Source: Chloroflexota bacterium (lineage in GTDB: Bacteria; Chloroflexota; Anaerolineae; JAAEKA01). Taken from it: a DNA stretch of 37,858 bases. Shown here in pieces: positions 8,601 to 16,882 of the stretch. Position 1 is the first letter of the stretch. Every line of letters begins with the position of its first letter. A model generated the notes under the pieces. It was not told the DNA's origin, searched no databases, and saw only the letters and a list, made by a program, of their open reading frames with translations. A program made the translations under genes and the position numbers. The DNA lies in the NCBI GenBank assembly GCA_034717495.1, contig JAYELL010000054.1, positions 1 through 37,858 on the forward strand, read 5' to 3'.

Positions 8601-9368
8601 ATGACCAAGACTCCCAAGACTCCTATGAACGTCGTCCTGGAAGAGGACGATCACTGGTGGTTTGCCAGCCGCACGCGAGCCATTCTCAATTACCTGGACC
8701 GCTATGTTGGTCCTGGCCAGGATAAGAGAATCCTTGATGTGGGATGCGGCGCCGGTAACATGGCCCACCATCTTGCCCATTACGGCAGGGTAACTGGCCT
8801 GGACCTCAACCCCAAACCATTGAAGGTCGCTCAGGAGCGCGGCTTGGAGGTCAGGCAGGGAAGCGCCGACGACCTGCCCTTCGATGACAACAGCTTTGAC
8901 CTGATCACCCTGCTCGATACCGTCGAACATGTGCCCAATGAGCATGGTGTTTTCAGCGAGTGTTATCGGGTCTTGAAGCCTGGCGGGAAATTACTGGTCA
9001 CCGTTCCCGCGCTTATGTGGCTTTGGAGCCAAAACGATGTTATCAATGCCCATCAGCGGCGATACACCCAAAGCGAACTCAATAAGAAACTGGAACACCA
9101 TGGCTTCAAGGTGCTTCGATCCTCCTATAACAACTTTTTCCTGTTTCCGTTGGCTGCCAGCCTCATCCTGGCCCGCCGAGGACGCGCTGAACCGGAACTG
9201 GCCTCACCTCACTTCGACGAGGATGTCTACCAGGTTGAAATGGAACCTGCACCGCCGGGATTGAACGGCCTGCTCACCAGCCTTGGCAAGGTCGAAGCCT
9301 CACTCATGCAATCCCTGTCGCTGCCAATCGGGACCTCCATCCTTTGCATTGCAGAACGAAAGCAGTGA
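8601..9368 (+). CDS. Class I SAM-dependent methyltransferase
   Basis: A 255-residue methyltransferase. The SAM-binding motif I is [15 protein letters not shown] (residues about 44-58). The acidic end of strand 2 is [11 protein letters not shown], and motif post-I/II is [16 protein letters not shown], followed by [16 protein letters not shown] (motif III). This is the Methyltransf_11 layout seen in many glycan or lipid modifying enzymes. The N-terminal [20 protein letters not shown] is typical of a subgroup often found in polysaccharide clusters. The start at ATG 8601 gives the usual N-terminus; a frame extending upstream overlaps the GT9 gene and is less likely. Position at the end of the glycosyltransferase run suggests methylation of the same product. 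The C-terminal SLILARRG region may be membrane-associated. Confidence 0.85.
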   Translation: MTKTPKTPMNVVLEEDDHWWFASRTRAILNYLDRYVGPGQDKRILDVGCGAGNMAHHLAHYGRVTGLDLNPKPLKVAQERGLEVRQGSADDLPFDDNSFDLITLLDTVEHVPNEHGVFSECYRVLKPGGKLLVTVPALMWLWSQNDVINAHQRRYTQSELNKKLEHHGFKVLRSSYNNFFLFPLAASLILARRGRAEPELASPHFDEDVYQVEMEPAPPGLNGLLTSLGKVEASLMQSLSLPIGTSILCIAERKQ

Positions 9369-9372
9369 TACC

Positions 9373-9780
9373 ATGGATTGTGAGGAGATCCGCGCCAGGA
9401 TAGCCGAAATCGAAGTTCGCTTGGCCGACGAACAACATACTGACGACCATAGAACCACGGCAGAGAAAAAGGCCGATGAAGACAGGCCCTGGCGGTGGAA
9501 CTTCCTGTTCGAAAAAGCCTTTGACATCCTGCCAGATTCTGATGGAGAGGACTTCTCTGCGGGCGAGTGGCTTTCCGAGGGCCTTGGTGGCTTACGCTAC
9601 TATCTTCAAGACATGGGCCCGGATGGCAATTTCTGGCAACAAGTTCACGCGGCTGAACGGACGTTGCTTCTGGCCTGGCGCAGTTTGCTTAATGCCAGAC
9701 TGGAGCAATTGGAAAAGAAAGCTGACGACGAGCCATCAGGAACGGCCCGCCGGCAACAAATCGATATCGAGTTTGACTAA
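9373..9780 (+). CDS. Acidic protein of unknown function
   Basis: A 135-residue acidic protein that I do not recognise. The first 35 residues form a probable coiled coil (CEEIRARIAEIEVRLADEQ). A Trp-rich middle follows (DRPWRWNFLFEKAFDIL), then a helical part with AERTLLLAWRSLLNARLEQL and a charged tail. No Cys or His metal pattern and no membrane segment are visible. It begins 5 bases after the methyltransferase stop, and the next gene starts directly at its own stop, so it is an operon member. A structural or adaptor role is possible, but nothing in the sequence proves it. Confidence 0.6.
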   Translation: MDCEEIRARIAEIEVRLADEQHTDDHRTTAEKKADEDRPWRWNFLFEKAFDILPDSDGEDFSAGEWLSEGLGGLRYYLQDMGPDGNFWQQVHAAERTLLLAWRSLLNARLEQLEKKADDEPSGTARRQQIDIEFD

Positions 9781-10839
9781 TTGTCTACGAATAAGGTCAA
9801 GGTAGGAATCCTGGGAGCGACCGGCGCTGTGGGACAGCGCTTCGTTCAGCTTCTGCATAATCACCCCTGGTTTGAAATCGTTGCCCTGGGCGCATCGGAG
9901 CGCTCCGCTGGCATGCGCTACGGCGACCGCCGCTGGGTACTCCGGCCCGACATGCCTGAAAGAATGGCAGACATGACCCTGCGGCGGGGGCTCCCGGAGA
10001 ACTTCGAAGATTGCAAGGTCATCTTCTCAGCCCTTCCCAGCAGCGCGGCGGGACCCACAGAACCGGCTTTTGCTGCCGCGGGATATGCGCTCTTTTCCAA
10101 CGCAGGCGCACACCGCATGGACGACGACATCCCGCTGATGATCACTGAGGTGAATCCCGACCACGCCAGTTTAATCAAAGTTCAGCAGGAAGGGCGCGGT
10201 TGGCCTGGCTTCATCGTGACCAACGCCAACTGCTCGTCGACCCACCTGACATCGGTGCTGAAGCCATTGCAGGATGCCTTCGGCCTGGATAAGGTTCTGG
10301 TGGTCACCATGCAGGCCGTTTCGGGTGCCGGCTACCCGGGTGTGTCCTCGATGGACATCCTGGACAATGTCGTGCCGTACATTGACAACGAAGAACCGAA
10401 ATTGGAATTGGAGCCCCGCAAGATGCTTGGAAGGTTGGTGAACGGCAGCATTGAACTGGCCGACTTCACCTTGAGCGCCCATTGCAACCGAGTGCCTACC
10501 CTCGATGGACACCTGGAGTGCGTTTCCCTTTCACTGAAGACGAAGGCAACGGAGCAGGACATCGATCGGGTTTTGCGGACATTTCGTGCTCTACCCCAGG
10601 AGCTTTCCCTCCCCTCGGCGCCCGATCCTGTCATCATAGTCCGGGATGAACCCGACCGCCCGCAGCCCCGGCTCGATCGTATGGCGGGCAATGGCATGGC
10701 AACTGTGGTCGGTCGCATACGCCCCTGCCCGATCCTGCAGTACAAGCTCGTGCTTCTCGGCCATAACACCGTACGTGGTGCAGCAGGAGGGTCGGTGCTC
10801 AACGCTGAACTCTTTGTTCACCAGGGCCTGATTGGCTGA
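9781..10839 (+). CDS. asd: Aspartate-semialdehyde dehydrogenase (archaeal-type)
   Basis: A 352-residue NADP-dependent enzyme that reduces aspartyl phosphate to aspartate semialdehyde, the branch point to Lys, Thr, Met and diaminopimelate. The Rossmann motif is VGILGATGAVGQRFVQLL. The catalytic Cys is in VTNANCSSTHLTSVLKPL, and substrate binding is seen in QAVSGAGYPGVSSMDI and SAHCNRVPTLDGH (catalytic His and Arg). The motif set fits the archaeal/fungal-type ASADH group, relatives of malonyl-CoA reductase, rather than the E. coli type. Translation probably starts at TTG 9781, directly after the TAA of the preceding gene. There is no clear Shine-Dalgarno site, so coupling is likely. A malonyl-CoA reductase role is an alternative, but nothing else here points to it. 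Confidence 0.88.
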   Translation: MSTNKVKVGILGATGAVGQRFVQLLHNHPWFEIVALGASERSAGMRYGDRRWVLRPDMPERMADMTLRRGLPENFEDCKVIFSALPSSAAGPTEPAFAAAGYALFSNAGAHRMDDDIPLMITEVNPDHASLIKVQQEGRGWPGFIVTNANCSSTHLTSVLKPLQDAFGLDKVLVVTMQAVSGAGYPGVSSMDILDNVVPYIDNEEPKLELEPRKMLGRLVNGSIELADFTLSAHCNRVPTLDGHLECVSLSLKTKATEQDIDRVLRTFRALPQELSLPSAPDPVIIVRDEPDRPQPRLDRMAGNGMATVVGRIRPCPILQYKLVLLGHNTVRGAAGGSVLNAELFVHQGLIG

Positions 10840-10860
10840 TTCCCCAAGAAGACACCTGAT

Positions 10861-12012
10861 ATGCAAACCCACGGAAATGCCTCCCTTCACGATCTGTTTG
10901 GCGACTTTGTGATGCTGCGCAACCTGGCACCGGTCGATCCGCGCCTGCCGCCATTCTCGGATGCCTGGCAGTCCATCGGTCTGGATAGCCCCAGAACGCC
11001 CCGCAAGCTGGAGCCGGAATATGCCCTGGTATCGGCCTGGTTTTTGCGAGCCGCTCAGGAGGTGAAAATACCTGGCTTGCCCATCGATGAGCTTCTGTTT
11101 ATTGGCGACACCGCACTGAACGATGGCAATGCCTTCCGCAATCTCCAGCGTGCCGGCGGCTGGCCAGCCTGGTGTTTCATCGGAAGCGAAAAGCTCAATC
11201 AGCCACCCAGCCATGTAGTCGAAGCTGACAACGTCTTTCTGGCAAATCGCTGGTCGGCTTTAGGAGATTGGCTGTCCTGGGTATTGGAGGCCGGGGCCTG
11301 TTGCGGAAAGGGGACCGCCGTCGTGGTCGACATGGACAAGACCGCCATCGGGGCACGCGGCCGCAACTCCGGTGTGATCGATGCTGCCCGGGTCGAAGGG
11401 GTGCAGCGAACGGTGGCCGAACTATTGGGTGGCGCCTTCGACGAAACAGGTTTCAAAGTTGCCTACGATGAACTCAACGAGCCGCCCTATCACCCCTTTA
11501 CAGCCGACAATCAGGACTATCTCGCGTACATCTGTCTGGTTCTGGGCGCGGGGCTGACCGGTCTGGATAGCCTTGTGAGCGACGTCAGGGCTGGCAAAAT
11601 GAGCAGCTTCCGCCAATTCATCGATTGGGCCGACGGGCAGATGGACCGGGCGCCTGCGGGATTACAGGCCATTCACAGCGATATCTATGAGCGAGTCAAG
11701 GCAGGAGATCCAACGCCATTCAAGGCCTTCCGACAAAACGAATTCGAATGCACGGTAGCCCGCTTCGGTCGATTGCCCTCTCGCTCTCCGGTTGAAACAT
11801 TGCTCAAGGAGCAGATTTGCATCACCCAGGAGGTTCGGGAGGTGGCCCTTTGGCTGCGAGAACGGGGTTGCCTGCTGGTTACCATGTCCGATAAGCCGGA
11901 CGAAGCCACGTTGCCTTCGCCCGAACTGATCGCTCAGGGCTACGCGCCCCTGCATCGTCTTCAGACTGCCGCGGTAGGAGAATCGATCGCACAAAAGTTG
12001 GCCGGCTTGTAG
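10861..12012 (+). CDS. HAD-like hydrolase of unknown substrate
   Basis: A 383-residue cytoplasmic protein with HAD-superfamily marks. The middle contains VVVDMDKTAIGARGRN (about residues 153-168), which fits motif I D-x-D-x-T. VALWLRERGCLLVTMSDKPD near residue 335-350 fits motif II, with the Lys of motif III nearby. A separate stretch near the N-terminus, LLFIGDTALNDGNAFRNL (about 78-96), looks like HAD motif IV with GD-x3-ND. That order is unusual and suggests a circularly permuted fold or a remnant of a second HAD domain. Between the parts lie about 150 helical residues (cap domain). It follows asd by 21 bases and precedes a DUF1015 gene. I cannot name a substrate. Confidence 0.6.
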   Translation: MQTHGNASLHDLFGDFVMLRNLAPVDPRLPPFSDAWQSIGLDSPRTPRKLEPEYALVSAWFLRAAQEVKIPGLPIDELLFIGDTALNDGNAFRNLQRAGGWPAWCFIGSEKLNQPPSHVVEADNVFLANRWSALGDWLSWVLEAGACCGKGTAVVVDMDKTAIGARGRNSGVIDAARVEGVQRTVAELLGGAFDETGFKVAYDELNEPPYHPFTADNQDYLAYICLVLGAGLTGLDSLVSDVRAGKMSSFRQFIDWADGQMDRAPAGLQAIHSDIYERVKAGDPTPFKAFRQNEFECTVARFGRLPSRSPVETLLKEQICITQEVREVALWLRERGCLLVTMSDKPDEATLPSPELIAQGYAPLHRLQTAAVGESIAQKLAGL

Positions 12013-12072
12013 GCCAACCCCTTCCTTCCGGGTACCATCAACATTCGCCGAACCCTTCCCAGGAGTCTCTTG

Positions 12073-13473
12073 ATGTCACGCATTATGCCCTTCCGTGGCT
12101 GGCGCTACGATCTAAGATCCGCCGGCACCGAAGACCTGAACGAGCTGGTTGCCCCACCCTTCGATGTTATCGATGTGCAAGGACAGGAAACCCTATACGA
12201 GCGACACCGCTGCAACATCATTGGCGCGATCCTGGGACGCGATGAGCCTGGCGACGCCGACAACAAAAATCGTTACACGCGCGCTGCTGCCACCCTGCAC
12301 TCCTGGCGCGCCAGCGGCGTGCTGCGCCAGGAGGTATCACCCAGCATCTATCTCCTGAGGGAACGTTTTGGCTTGGCTGATGGTGGTTTCACCGCTCGAA
12401 CGGGCATGGTTTTCCGTCTTCGCCTGGCGCCCTGGGGAAATGGTATCTTGCCCCATGAGCGCACCTTTCCTGCCACCAGGGCCGATCGCCTGGCTCTGAC
12501 CATCGCTACCCAGTGCCAGTTCAGCCCCATCTACGCGCTCTATTCCGACCCATCGGCTGCAGCACAGAATGCCTTGATATCGGTCGCCGAACGCCAACCC
12601 GATCTGCACTATCAGGATGACGACGGCGTCGAACACAGTCTGTGGGCAATTTCCCGGGCCAGCGCGCTTCAGACTGCCATCGAGAGCCTGGAAGATCGCA
12701 CATTCTTCATCGCGGATGGCCATCACCGCTATGAAACGGCCCTGAACTACCAACGCTATCGAAGATACGGCGTCTTGCCTGATGCCCCGGCGCCATCTCC
12801 GCTCACTGGCTGGCAGAGGGTGCCGGACTACCAGGACTATCAGCCACCGGGACCGAACGAACTGCAACCTTACGACACCACCTGGATCTATGCAGCTCGC
12901 TTCGAGGATCCGGGCGTGGTAGTTCTACCAACCCATCGTTGCCTGAATGGCTTGGCTGATTTCGACGGCGAGACACTGCTAGACCGGCTGGGGAAGCAGT
13001 TCGACGTGACCAGTTACTCCGATGATAGTGAATTGCTGGAAGCATTGCAGTCAGCGACGCCGGGCGATCACACCTACGCCCTCCTGTTGCCTGGCAGCGG
13101 ACCAGGGTATCTTCTCCAGCTGCGATCTGAACACGACATCAGAGCCCAGCTTGTCAAGCAGGATCATCCGACGGTGGCAGCCATCGATGCGGCAGCACTG
13201 CAAAGTTTGATCCTTGGCCCGCTGCTCGGCATTGCCAGGGTTTCAGGCGAACAGAAGCGCCACATCACGACGATGCCCAGCGCCAGCGATGCCATATCCC
13301 AGACCCGGGCGGGGGACTATCAGGCGGCCTTTTTGGTGAATCCAACGACACTGAAGCAGATTGAAGATGTGTCTAGGGCGAGTCAGGTTACGCCGCCAAA
13401 AACCACCTACTTTTTTCCAAAGCTGCCCTCAGGGTTGCTGGTGAATTGGATGGAGGCTGGATCATCCCCGTGA
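12073..13473 (+). CDS. DUF1015 family protein
   Basis: A 466-residue protein of the DUF1015 family, found in bacteria and some archaea; its biochemical function is not established. Family marks are the N-terminal PFRGWRYDLRSAGTEDLNEL and VAPPFDVID, RNNI-like spacing, LPHERTF, the central TFFIADGHHRYETALNYQ (about residues 213-230) and the C-terminal AAFLVNPTTLKQIEDVS with PKTTYFFPKLPSGLL. The ADGHHRYE motif has the look of an active or ligand site. AGGAGT at 12061-12066 lies 6 bases before ATG 12073, so I prefer this to the TTG one codon upstream. The stop codon overlaps a GTG by two bases (GTGA), where a doubtful small ORF could begin. Confidence 0.88.
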   Translation: MSRIMPFRGWRYDLRSAGTEDLNELVAPPFDVIDVQGQETLYERHRCNIIGAILGRDEPGDADNKNRYTRAAATLHSWRASGVLRQEVSPSIYLLRERFGLADGGFTARTGMVFRLRLAPWGNGILPHERTFPATRADRLALTIATQCQFSPIYALYSDPSAAAQNALISVAERQPDLHYQDDDGVEHSLWAISRASALQTAIESLEDRTFFIADGHHRYETALNYQRYRRYGVLPDAPAPSPLTGWQRVPDYQDYQPPGPNELQPYDTTWIYAARFEDPGVVVLPTHRCLNGLADFDGETLLDRLGKQFDVTSYSDDSELLEALQSATPGDHTYALLLPGSGPGYLLQLRSEHDIRAQLVKQDHPTVAAIDAAALQSLILGPLLGIARVSGEQKRHITTMPSASDAISQTRAGDYQAAFLVNPTTLKQIEDVSRASQVTPPKTTYFFPKLPSGLLVNWMEAGSSP

Positions 13474-13763
13474 GGGGTAGGCTGAACCAGCTTCTCGGCA
13501 TTGAGCGAAACGAAGCCATGAACGACAATCCGGTGGATGCCGCAGAAATGACTGCCGCCACGGTGGCAGTGGAAATGCGACGCGCCATGAATACCTTCAA
13601 GGCAGCTGAAGCTCTTTTTGACAGGAAGGTGCTGGGGTCGTACAATATGGGCTGTCTGGGACAACGAGGTCACGACCACTCTGATCGGTCTGTCTCGAGA
13701 CCGGTCTTTTTCGTTGGCAACGGCTTCCCGGCGGCATGGGAGGGCACCTTCAATGAGCGATAA
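13470..13763 (+). CDS. Doubtful small ORF between the DUF1015 gene and the aminotransferase
   Basis: An open frame of 97 codons that could start at GTG 13470, overlapping the DUF1015 stop (GTGA), or at ATG 13518. It ends 11 bases inside the aminotransferase gene. The first half reads like a helical protein (DAAEMTAATVAVEMRRAMNT, then FKAAEALF). The second half spans a strong promoter and a terminator hairpin and does not look coding. It may be a decayed or very short gene, or chance. No family was recognised. Confidence 0.25.
   Translation: MRGRLNQLLGIERNEAMNDNPVDAAEMTAATVAVEMRRAMNTFKAAEALFDRKVLGSYNMGCLGQRGHDHSDRSVSRPVFFVGNGFPAAWEGTFNER
13618..13646 (+). promoter_or_regulatory. Strong sigma-70 type promoter of the aminotransferase/aldehyde dehydrogenase operon
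   Basis: TTGACA (13618-13623), a spacer of 17, then TACAAT (13641-13646). This is close to perfect consensus. The start would be near 13653, leaving a leader of about 100 bases that contains a terminator-like hairpin. Confidence 0.75.
13683..13711 (+). terminator. Intrinsic terminator / possible attenuator in the aminotransferase leader
   Basis: CGGTCT (13686-13691) and AGACCG (13698-13703) pair perfectly around a 6-base loop. Three more pairs (one G-T) extend the stem to 9, and five T follow at 13707-13711. It lies between the promoter and the gene start. GACC just upstream can pair with the GGTC of the 5' arm, giving a mutually exclusive fold, as in attenuators. The signal sensed is unknown. 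Confidence 0.5.
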
Positions 13764-15144
13764 CTCATCCGATGCGCTTTCTTCGGCATTTGAGACTGAA
13801 CAACGATACGTTCTGCATACCTGGCAGCAACGCCAGGACGATTGGGATGGTCCCGAAATCGTTGGCGGCGAGGGCTCCTGGTTCTGGGATTCTACCGGCA
13901 AGCGTTATCTGGATCTTTGCAGCCAGGCCCAGTGCAATCACCTGGGCCACCAGCACCCCGATCTGGTCGCGGCCATCCAAGAGCAAGCGGATAAACTCTG
14001 TTACATCCACATCAACTGGGGTGCAGAACCGCGAGCCGAGCTGGCCCGGCGATTGGTGGAACTCAGCGGCATGGAGGGCAGCAAGGTGTATTTCACCATG
14101 TCGGGTGCCGGCGCTACTGAACACGCCATGAAGGCGGCGCGCTGGTTCACGGGGCGCCGCAAGATTCTCAGCCGCTACCGCTCTTATCACGGAGCGACCA
14201 GCAATGCCATGGCTCTTAGCGGTGATAGCCGCAGCTGGCACACGCCAGGCGTGCCGAACATCGTGCACACCCTCCCCCCCTACTGTTACCGCTGTCCCTT
14301 CGGAATGAATTTTCCCTCCTGCAACCTGCGATGCGCCACCAACATCGCCGAGGTGATCGAATGGGAAGGCAAGGAAAACGTTGCCGCGCTGGTCGTCGAA
14401 CCCATCGTGGGGACCAATGGAGTTTTCGCCGGACCGGGGGATTATTGGCGAGAGTTGCGAGCTATCTGTGACCATTATGGTGTGCTTCTGATCGCCGATG
14501 AGGTAATGACCGGTTTCGGCCGCACAGGCACATGGTTCGGCTGGCAACATTGGCCCGATGCACCACCCGATATCATGCTGTTAGGCAAGGGGCTCACTGC
14601 GGCCCATCTTCCCCTTGGGGCCGTCCTTCTCAATGAAGAATGCTCCAATTTTTTCGACGACCACCCGTTGCCTACCGGCCTTACCTACTCGGGCCACCCA
14701 CTCTGCTGCGCCGCCGGCAGGGCAGCGATCGATGTCTACGAAAAACAGGACCTTGTTCGACGGAGTCGCCGGCTGGGCGCCTGGATGCATGGGCAGCTTC
14801 AGAAGATCGTTGCCCACCATCCCAGTGCAGGGGACCTGCGAGGTCGAGGCCTGTTCGCTGCCATGGAAATGGTTTCCGACAGGGAAACAAGGCGTCCACT
14901 GGCGCCGTGGCCGCGGGTACCCGAGGCTCTCGCCCGTCTCAAGAAAGAGGCCAGGCAGCGAGGTGTTACTCTGACAGTGAGAGGAAACCTTTTGATCATC
15001 TCGCCACCGTTGATCATCGAAAAGGAAGATCTTGCCTTGGGCCTTTCCATCGTCGACGATCTGCTCTCGATCACCGATGACGAGTATGATACTGACGATT
15101 TTGCCTGGTACTTCGAGCGAAAACGCCTTCTGAATTCCCGCTGA
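13753..15144 (+). CDS. Class III PLP-dependent aminotransferase
   Basis: A 463-residue omega-aminotransferase (fold type I, class III), which moves an amino group from a terminal-amine substrate to a keto acid and leaves an aldehyde. Visible marks are YLDLCSQAQCNHLGH near the N-terminus, FTMSGAGATEHAMKAARW (phosphate-binding loop), SRYRSYHGATSNAMALSGD, VEPIVGTNGVF, LLIADEVMTGFGRTGTWF (Asp contacting the PLP ring nitrogen) and MLLGKGLTAAHLPLGAV with the Schiff-base Lys. A Cys-containing segment (YCYRCPFGMNFPSCNLRC) is notable and occurs in some members of the class. The start at ATG 13753 gives a normal N-terminus. It forms an operon with the dehydrogenase 31 bases downstream, which would oxidise the semialdehyde made. 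Substrate candidates are GABA, beta-alanine, ornithine/lysine-type amines or taurine; sequence alone does not decide. Confidence 0.88.
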   Translation: MSDNSSDALSSAFETEQRYVLHTWQQRQDDWDGPEIVGGEGSWFWDSTGKRYLDLCSQAQCNHLGHQHPDLVAAIQEQADKLCYIHINWGAEPRAELARRLVELSGMEGSKVYFTMSGAGATEHAMKAARWFTGRRKILSRYRSYHGATSNAMALSGDSRSWHTPGVPNIVHTLPPYCYRCPFGMNFPSCNLRCATNIAEVIEWEGKENVAALVVEPIVGTNGVFAGPGDYWRELRAICDHYGVLLIADEVMTGFGRTGTWFGWQHWPDAPPDIMLLGKGLTAAHLPLGAVLLNEECSNFFDDHPLPTGLTYSGHPLCCAAGRAAIDVYEKQDLVRRSRRLGAWMHGQLQKIVAHHPSAGDLRGRGLFAAMEMVSDRETRRPLAPWPRVPEALARLKKEARQRGVTLTVRGNLLIISPPLIIEKEDLALGLSIVDDLLSITDDEYDTDDFAWYFERKRLLNSR

Positions 15145-15175
15145 AATATCAAACTCAAAGAGGAGAAACCATACG

Positions 15176-16747
15176 ATGAAAAAGCAGAAGTTTAAGATCA
15201 CATACGGAACCCTGGCAGCCCCCAACCCTGAGTTGCACCAGTTGTTCGACCAGGCCCTCGACAATCTCAAGGGAAATCTGGGCAAGGCCTATCCATTATT
15301 CATCAATGGTCAGGAGTGTTGGGCAGAGGAGACCTTCGAAGATAGAAGCCCTGTCAACACCGACGTTGTGCTGGGTGTGTTCCAGAAGGGCACCGTGAAA
15401 GATGCCCAGGATGCCCTGGCTGCAGCGCGGGCTGCCTCCCCGGCCTGGAAAGCAACTCCCTGGCAGGAGCGGGTGGCGTTGATGCGCAAGGCAGCCGACC
15501 TGATCAGCGACCGGTTGATTGAGATCAGCGCGGTCATGTCCCTGGAAGTCGGCAAAAATCGCCTGGAGGCCCTGGGCGATGTTGAAGAGACCGCCGATCT
15601 GATTCGCTGGTACTGCGATGAGATGGAAAAAAACCAGGGTTACATCACCCCCATGCTATCGGAGTCGGACAAACACCACAATACCAGTATTCTCAAGCCG
15701 CACGGGGTTTGGGCTGTGATCTCCCCCTTCAATTTCCCCTTCGCCCTTGCTGGTGGTCCCAGTGGCGGCGCGTTGGTCGCAGGCAACACCGTTGTGTTTA
15801 AACCAGCCACCGACACGCCTTTCACCGGATGGCTGTTGACCGAATGCATGCGGGATGCCGGTCTACCGGACGGCGTCTTCAATTTCGTATCGGGCCCCGG
15901 ACGTATCGTAGGTGAGGAGTTGATCAACAACGCCGAGGTAGACGGAATCACCTTCACTGGATCCTACGACGTAGGTATGCATATCTATCGCACCTTTGCC
16001 TCAGGCCGCTATCCCCGCCCATGCATCGCCGAAATGGGTGGAAAAAACGCGGCCATCGTCAGCAGCAAGGCAGACCTGGACAAGGCCGCGCTGGGTGTGA
16101 TGCGATCCGCTTTTGGCTTGACAGGACAGAAGTGCTCCGCCTGCAGTCGCGTCTTTGTCGAGGAAGAGGTCAAGGAGGCCTTTATCGAAAAGCTGGTTTC
16201 CCTTGCGAAAAAGGTCGCCGTGGGCGATCCCTCCCGCCAGGAGATATACATGGGACCGGCCAGCAACAAGAGTGCCTTCGAGGACTATAAACGCTTCGTC
16301 GAGATCCTCCACCGGGATGGCAATGTGCTGGTTGGCGGCGAAGTGCTCACCGGCGGCGACTATGGCCGGGGCTTTTTCGTTGCTCCGACCGTGGTCACCG
16401 ATCTGCCCCTCGACCATGAGCTTTGGAAAGTTGAGATGTTTCTACCAATCGTCGTAGTTGCCGGTGTCGACAGCCCGGAGCAGGCCATGGCTCTGGCCAA
16501 TGACAGCGACTACGGCCTGACCGGCGGCTTCTTCAGCGAGGACAAGGAGGAAATCCAGTGGTACCTGGATAACATCGAAGCCGGCGTGGTCTATGTTAAT
16601 CGCGCTGCAGGTGCCACTACCGGTGCCTGGCCCGGATACCAGCCCTTCGGCGGCTGGAAGGGTAGCGGCAGCACCGGCAAGGCTGGCGGAAGCCTCTACT
16701 ATGTGCCCCAGTATATGCGCGAGCAATCGCAGACCGTGATTGACTGA
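15176..16747 (+). CDS. Aldehyde dehydrogenase, glutamate-semialdehyde (P5C) dehydrogenase-like
   Basis: A 523-residue NAD(P)-dependent aldehyde dehydrogenase. The catalytic Cys is in GLTGQKCSACSRVFVEE and the general-base Glu in IAEMGGKNAAIV. Cofactor-binding marks are ISPFNFPFALAGGPSGGALV, VVFKPATDTPFTGWLL and ITFTGSYDVG. The QKCSACSR motif and the C-terminal YQPFGGWKGSGSTGKAGG resemble the 1-pyrroline-5-carboxylate (glutamate semialdehyde) dehydrogenase group (RocA/PutA type) more than succinic-semialdehyde enzymes. GAGGAGA at 15159-15165 serves the ATG. With the upstream aminotransferase it would turn a terminal amine into a carboxylate through a semialdehyde. True proline catabolism is not shown, because no proline dehydrogenase gene is in the window. 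Confidence 0.87.
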   Translation: MKKQKFKITYGTLAAPNPELHQLFDQALDNLKGNLGKAYPLFINGQECWAEETFEDRSPVNTDVVLGVFQKGTVKDAQDALAAARAASPAWKATPWQERVALMRKAADLISDRLIEISAVMSLEVGKNRLEALGDVEETADLIRWYCDEMEKNQGYITPMLSESDKHHNTSILKPHGVWAVISPFNFPFALAGGPSGGALVAGNTVVFKPATDTPFTGWLLTECMRDAGLPDGVFNFVSGPGRIVGEELINNAEVDGITFTGSYDVGMHIYRTFASGRYPRPCIAEMGGKNAAIVSSKADLDKAALGVMRSAFGLTGQKCSACSRVFVEEEVKEAFIEKLVSLAKKVAVGDPSRQEIYMGPASNKSAFEDYKRFVEILHRDGNVLVGGEVLTGGDYGRGFFVAPTVVTDLPLDHELWKVEMFLPIVVVAGVDSPEQAMALANDSDYGLTGGFFSEDKEEIQWYLDNIEAGVVYVNRAAGATTGAWPGYQPFGGWKGSGSTGKAGGSLYYVPQYMREQSQTVID

Positions 16748-16755
16748 TACCCTGA

Positions 16756-16845
16756 GGCGACGCATTCCCTGCAAAGTTGCTGATTTGGCAAGATCGGCTC
16801 TTTGATACCAGATTCCTGCCCTGATCCCACAGGGAATGCGTCGCC
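16756..16845. repeat. Perfect 16-bp inverted repeat with a 58-base centre, between convergent genes
   Basis: GGCGACGCATTCCCTG (16756-16771) is matched exactly by its reverse complement at 16830-16845. The element lies between the stops of the aldehyde dehydrogenase (+) and pheT (-). It has no long T-run on either side. It could be a small inverted-repeat (MITE-like) element or a structured bidirectional terminator. Copies elsewhere in the genome would favour a mobile origin. Confidence 0.75.
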
Positions 16846-16882
16846 GAAACGATCATATGCCTTCTCCCCCACTACGCGGCCC

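Noticed and set aside
13388-13645. Minus-strand open frame between the DUF1015 gene and the aminotransferase
   Set aside because: It begins in the reverse of a promoter region, runs into the DUF1015 coding end and has no ribosome site or family marks.
13653-13752. Guanidine-II (mini-ykkC) riboswitch, because ACGA occurs twice in the leader
   Set aside because: The two ACGA sequences are not closed by the required stems (A-G mismatch in one, loop bases used in the stem of the other).
13765-14550. Minus-strand open frame opposite the aminotransferase
   Set aside because: The aminotransferase has all class III motifs; the antisense frame has no family marks.
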